Shown: one piece after another, positions 61,029-64,000 of the stretch
Position numbering within the stretch: the stretch's first letter is position 1
How the letters are laid out: each line of letters opens with the position of its first letter
NCBI GenBank assembly: GCA_950075865.1
Contig: CATMVA010000010.1
Location: forward strand, 1 to 64,000
DNA: 64,000 nucleotides
Direction: 5' to 3'
From: an uncultured Oscillospiraceae bacterium
GTDB taxonomy: Bacteria > Bacillota > Clostridia > Oscillospirales > Oscillospiraceae
The notes under the pieces: generated by a model
What the model was told of the DNA's origin: nothing
The model's input: the letters and a program-made list of their open reading frames with translations, nothing else
Database searches by the model: none
Position numbers and translations under genes: made by a program

Positions 61029-61319
61029 ATGGCTTTGGAGGAAAAACAGACCCTTCTCCCCGACGGCGGGGAGCGAATGACCCGGCTGGCCCTCTGTGTG
61101 GTCATCGGGGTGGCGGTGGTCTACGCCACGGTCAAGCTGTGTGAGGGAAAAAACATCCCTCTGTGGGAAAAGTACGGGCCCTGGATCACGGCCAATCAGG
61201 TCCAGGCCATCGCCGTGCTGTCGGCCGTGCTCTACGGGGTCTCCCTGGCCCTGTGGCCCGAGGGGAATCCCCCCGCGGCGACCCCGGAGGACATGGGCGG
61301 GTACCAGCCCTGTACCTGA
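61029..61319 (+). CDS. Small two-helix membrane protein of unknown function
   Basis: The 96-aa protein has an ATG after AGGAAGGAGG. Two hydrophobic helices (about 18-37 and 57-76) flank a short charged loop. No family is recognised. It is divergent from the ATPase gene and convergent with the ROK gene. Confidence 0.65.
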   Translation: MALEEKQTLLPDGGERMTRLALCVVIGVAVVYATVKLCEGKNIPLWEKYGPWITANQVQAIAVLSAVLYGVSLALWPEGNPPAATPEDMGGYQPCT

Positions 61320-61320
61320 T

Positions 61321-62268
61321 TTATCGGTAGAGAGGCACCATGGCCCCGCCGATGATGCCGGCGTCGTTTTCCAAAAGGGCGGCGACCACCTGGCAGCGGC
61401 GTTCGGCATCCTTGGTGAACTCCTCCCGGCCCAGAGCGGCCCGGAGGGGGGCCATCAGGTTCTCCCCCTGCTTGCAGATGCCGCCGCCGATGCACAGGAC
61501 CTCGGGCTGGATGATATTGATGAGGTTAGCAAGGCCGCAGGCCAGGTCTTCGATGTACTCGTCCAGCACGGCCTGGGCCGCAGCGTCCCCGGCCCGGGCG
61601 GCGTCAAAGGGAGTTTTACCGTTGACATCCTCCAGGGTGGGAGCGTACCGCCATAGGGCGCTGTTTGGGTGGGCCTCCATGGCCTTCCGTGTGGAGGAGA
61701 TGAGCCCGGTGGCCGAGGCGTAAGCCTCCCAGCAGCCCTTCCGGCCACAGGTACATTGCCGGCCGCCCCGGCGGATGACGGTGTGGCCCGCCTCGAAGGC
61801 GGCGTAGTTGAAGCCGGTGTAGAGCTTACCTTCCAGCACGGCGCCCGAGCCCACGCCGGTGCCCAGGGTCACGGCCACCAGGGAGTTCTTCCCCTTGCCC
61901 GCCCCGGCGACAAACTCGCCCAAGGCGGCGGCGTTGGCATCGTTCTCCAGATAGGCAGGGATGCCCCCCAGCCGCTCCGAGACCATCCGGGCCAGGGGCA
62001 CATGGTCCAGGCCCAGGTTGAAGGCATGAAAGACGATCCCCTGGACCGGGTCGATGGTGCCCGGCGAGGCCACCCCCACCGAGGCACACTGTTCCATGGT
62101 GAGCCCGGCCTCGCCTACGGCCAGGCGGGCCGACTCCGCCATGGCATCGGCGATGGCCTCAGCCCCACGAGGGCATGGGATGGAGGCCTTGCCCAGCAGC
62201 TTCCCCTCCCGGTCGGTAACGCCGGCGGCCACGTTGGTGCCCCCCAGATCGATGCCGATGTAATACAT
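61321..62268 (-). CDS. ROK-family glucokinase
   Basis: The 315-aa protein has the ATP-binding IGIDLGGTNVAAGV, the substrate motif LENDANAAALGE, and the ROK zinc/substrate signature EAGHTVIRRGGRQCTCGRKG and CWEAYAS. It lacks a helix-turn-helix, so it is a sugar kinase, probably glucokinase, rather than a repressor. It could phosphorylate glucose released by the GH4 pathway. Preceded by GAGGAGGG. Confidence 0.93.
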   Translation of the reverse strand: MYYIGIDLGGTNVAAGVTDREGKLLGKASIPCPRGAEAIADAMAESARLAVGEAGLTMEQCASVGVASPGTIDPVQGIVFHAFNLGLDHVPLARMVSERLGGIPAYLENDANAAALGEFVAGAGKGKNSLVAVTLGTGVGSGAVLEGKLYTGFNYAAFEAGHTVIRRGGRQCTCGRKGCWEAYASATGLISSTRKAMEAHPNSALWRYAPTLEDVNGKTPFDAARAGDAAAQAVLDEYIEDLACGLANLINIIQPEVLCIGGGICKQGENLMAPLRAALGREEFTKDAERRCQVVAALLENDAGIIGGAMVPLYR

Positions 62269-62337
62269 AAAAACCCTCCTCGTCTTTTTGACACCGGCCC
62301 TCTGGGGCCGGATTGTTGTTCCAGACCATTATAGTAC

Positions 62338-62376
62338 AAAATTGCCGCTCTGGGTAGCCGGAGCGGCAATTTTTTC
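62338..62376. terminator. Bidirectional terminator near the ROK and PPTase genes
   Basis: A 13-bp stem (62338-62350 with 62361-62373) and a 10-nt loop, with T-runs on either strand. On the minus strand it ends the phosphopantetheinyl transferase transcript. Confidence 0.85.
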
Positions 62377-62384
62377 GGAATTCT

Positions 62385-62885
62385 TCATTTTTCCTTCATA
62401 AGCCGCCAACAGAGGCCCCCCCGCCAGCCCTCGGCCGCCAGGGTACGGAAAGAAAAGCCCTCCAGCTCTCCCCGCTCCCCCGGCGAAAGCAGCGGGACGG
62501 CGATCTCCCGGGGTGGACGGCGGAGACCCTCCCCAGTGCATTTGACACGGGCCTCCTTCAGGGTCCAGAGGGTGTAAAAGTCCTCCCAGCGGCTTCCCCG
62601 GCTCTCAAACCAGGCGCACTCCCGGTCGCCCAGGGCATACCGGGGCAGGCCGGACTTCCGGGGCCGGACCCGCTCGATGTCCACCCCCACGGGGGTATCC
62701 GCCAGGGCGCACAGGCCCAGGGGGCCGGAATGGCTCACATTGAAGTGGTATTGGGGAAAGTCGGGAAAGAAGGGCTTTCCTCCGGGCAGGCGGCCGATTT
62801 TGGGCAGGGGTTCGACCCCCTTCTCCTCCGCCAAAAGGTCGGAGAGCAGAGCATAAGGGTCTCCCTCCCCCACACGCCAGAGCAT
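62385..62885 (-). CDS. 4'-phosphopantetheinyl transferase superfamily protein
   Basis: The 166-aa protein has NVSHSGPLG, then GVDIERVRP and WTLKEARVKCTGEGL, the magnesium- and CoA-binding signature of Sfp-type transferases. It transfers phosphopantetheine to a carrier protein serine. It is shorter than Sfp (about 220 aa) but has both key motifs. No carrier protein or synthase gene is nearby, so the target is unknown. Confidence 0.88.
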   Translation of the reverse strand: MLWRVGEGDPYALLSDLLAEEKGVEPLPKIGRLPGGKPFFPDFPQYHFNVSHSGPLGLCALADTPVGVDIERVRPRKSGLPRYALGDRECAWFESRGSRWEDFYTLWTLKEARVKCTGEGLRRPPREIAVPLLSPGERGELEGFSFRTLAAEGWRGGLCWRLMKEK

Positions 62886-62994
62886 ACGCCTTCCCTCCCC
62901 TCTCCTGGAAAAATTGTAGCATCTCTCCCGGTTTTTCTCAAGCCTTAAATAATTTTTAAACCTTCTCCCTCTTTTCTCTTAAGAAGATTTCGGC

Positions 62995-63000
62995 TATAAT
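62995..63000 (+). promoter_or_regulatory. Promoter -10 of the second two-component system
   Basis: TATAAT at 62995-63000 is a perfect -10; the best -35 at 17-base spacing is TTTTCT (62972-62977), which is weak, so activation by a regulator is possible. Confidence 0.55.
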
Positions 63001-63034
63001 GGGAAGCGTCAAAATACCCAAGGATGTGATCGAC

Positions 63035-63736
63035 ATGTATAACATTCTCATCTGCGATGACGACAAGGACATCGTCTCGGCTCTGAACATCTATCTCCAG
63101 GCCGAAGGCTACAACACCTTCCCGGCCTACGACGGAAATCAGGCCCTGAAGGTGGTGGAGGAGAACGAGATCCACCTTATCCTCATGGACGTGATGATGC
63201 CCCATCTGGACGGCATCCATGCCACGGCCAGGCTGCGGGAAAAGAGCAATGTGCCCATCATCCTGCTCACCGCCAAAAGCGAGGACAACGACAAGGTGCT
63301 GGGGCTGAACATCGGGGCCGACGACTATGTGACCAAACCCTTCAACCCCATGGAGGTCATGGCCCGGGTCAAGAGCCAGCTTCGGCGGTACACCTCCCTG
63401 GGCGGCCAGCAGAAGCCCGAAGAGGAGGAGTCCGGGGCCCTCCGGAACGGGGGCATCACCCTGGAGGACGCCACCAAGACCGTGACGGTGGACGGAGAGC
63501 CGGTCCGGCTCACCCCCATCGAATTTGATATCCTCCACCTGCTGATGACCTCCCCCGGGAAGGTCTTTTCCACCGACCAGATCTACGAGCTGGTCTGGCA
63601 CGACCAGGCTTACGGGGCCGAGAACACGGTGGCCGTCCACATCCGCCACATCCGGGAGAAGATCGAGATCGACCCGGCCAACCCCAGGTACATTAAGGTC
63701 GTATGGGGGTTGGGGTATAAGATGGAGAAGGTGTGA
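63035..63736 (+). CDS. OmpR/PhoB-family response regulator
   Basis: The 233-aa protein starts at MYNILICDDDKDI, after AAGGATG. The receiver has ICDDD and Asp52 in LMDVMMP; the winged-helix domain (about 132-230) has RLTPIEFDILHLLMTSPG and VAVHIRHIREKIEIDP. It resembles VanR-type regulators of clostridia. The kinase gene begins 2 bp after its stop. Confidence 0.93.
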   Translation: MYNILICDDDKDIVSALNIYLQAEGYNTFPAYDGNQALKVVEENEIHLILMDVMMPHLDGIHATARLREKSNVPIILLTAKSEDNDKVLGLNIGADDYVTKPFNPMEVMARVKSQLRRYTSLGGQQKPEEEESGALRNGGITLEDATKTVTVDGEPVRLTPIEFDILHLLMTSPGKVFSTDQIYELVWHDQAYGAENTVAVHIRHIREKIEIDPANPRYIKVVWGLGYKMEKV

Positions 63737-63738
63737 TC

Positions 63739-64000
63739 ATGAAACAAGACTTCCGATCCCACGCCTTAGTGAAGGCTCTGGTTCTGCTGCTCTCCGTAGC
63801 CTGCGCCGTTGGAGCGTTGTTCAGCTGGATCTACTGCGCCTACCACTGGGACTCCCTCTTCAACAATGAGACCTATGCCTCCTCGGCTATGTGGTACCAA
63901 GGGATGCAGGGGCGATACAGTCACCTGATGTCCGCGCTGGACATCTACGACCAGATCCGCCGGGGGGAGAAGCTGGGCTACCTTCAGGAGAAGAATTACA
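63739..64000 (+). CDS. Sensor kinase, N-terminal part (runs off the window)
   Basis: An ATG at 63739, two bases after the response regulator stop, opens a frame with no stop to the window end (87 codons). It has a basic N-terminus (MKQDFRSHALVKAL), a membrane helix (about 11-34) and then an extracytoplasmic stretch with YHWDSLFNNETYASS and YDQIRRGEKLGYL. The kinase core lies outside the window. Assignment rests on position after a response regulator and on topology. Confidence 0.75.
   Translation, partial: MKQDFRSHALVKALVLLLSVACAVGALFSWIYCAYHWDSLFNNETYASSAMWYQGMQGRYSHLMSALDIYDQIRRGEKLGYLQEKNY

Overview
The window looks like chromosome of a high-GC, spore-forming, anaerobic Firmicute of the Oscillospiraceae type (Flavonifractor, Lawsonibacter or Pseudoflavonifractor-like). 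The reasons are spo0A directly downstream of spoIVB, a GerMN-domain lipoprotein, three SleB/CwlJ-type hydrolases, Gram-positive ribosome binding sites and sigma-A promoters, secreted flavin reductases, and PTS-based sugar uptake. This placement is an inference from gene content; no rRNA is present.

Region 1 (1-7974) is the right part of a prophage. It holds a tail/fibre protein whose C-terminus is diversified by a diversity-generating retroelement (DGR), the DGR template repeat, the DGR reverse transcriptase, a second tail protein, a holin, an endolysin, two small XRE repressor-like proteins and an IS30-type DDE transposase at the extreme end. The 144-bp template (2157-2300) and variable (1866-2009) repeats differ at 8 positions. 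All 8 are adenines in the template, the hallmark of adenine-directed mutagenic retrohoming. A GC-rich hairpin lies just after the variable repeat. The reverse transcriptase carries YIDN where YxDD is expected, and no avd gene is seen.

Region 2 (8034-20100) is core chromosome: an Hsp33/methyltransferase/YerC operon, rpmB, a DUF2975-XRE pair, two secreted SleB-like hydrolases, cca, murC, mreB, comF and a small ribbon-helix-helix protein. The two hydrolase promoters share one architecture, with a WalR-type direct repeat (TGTAAC-N5-TGTAAC on the minus strand) overlapping the -10. A WalR-like regulator/kinase pair sits at 50213-52378. A 1.07-kb non-coding stretch (19030-20101) contains a structured repeat that recurs at 57861-58225.

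Region 3 (20102-30817) is a minus-strand block: recD2, a membrane exporter, uvrA, mmcQ/yjbR, ybaK, a membrane M28 peptidase, uvrB and radC. The uvrB promoter has a LexA-like SOS box between -35 and -10. REP-like hairpins ending in CCTACGA lie at the 3' ends of recD2, uvrB and the 58.5-kb ATPase gene.

Region 4 (31005-49514) starts with a CwlJ/GerQ-like germination pair and tRNA-Thr(CGT). Next comes a flavin-reductase island: two intact secreted FAD/FMN reductases, one intact LysR regulator, and a scar where a second LysR/reductase pair was fused by deletion and then frameshifted. It continues with an operon of MalY-like lyase, acyl-ACP thioesterase, CapA and an SLH-beta-lactamase-like protein, and ends with an alpha-glucoside utilisation operon (LicT-type antiterminator with a RAT/terminator leader, PTS IICB, GH4 phospho-glucosidase).

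Region 5 (49602-64000) carries a ComEA-like/response-regulator/kinase/GerMN operon, a D,D-carboxypeptidase, a TSCPD protein, spo0A, spoIVB, a Bax-inhibitor-like protein, a CtpE-like P-type ATPase, a ROK glucokinase, a phosphopantetheinyl transferase, and a second two-component system whose kinase runs off the window.
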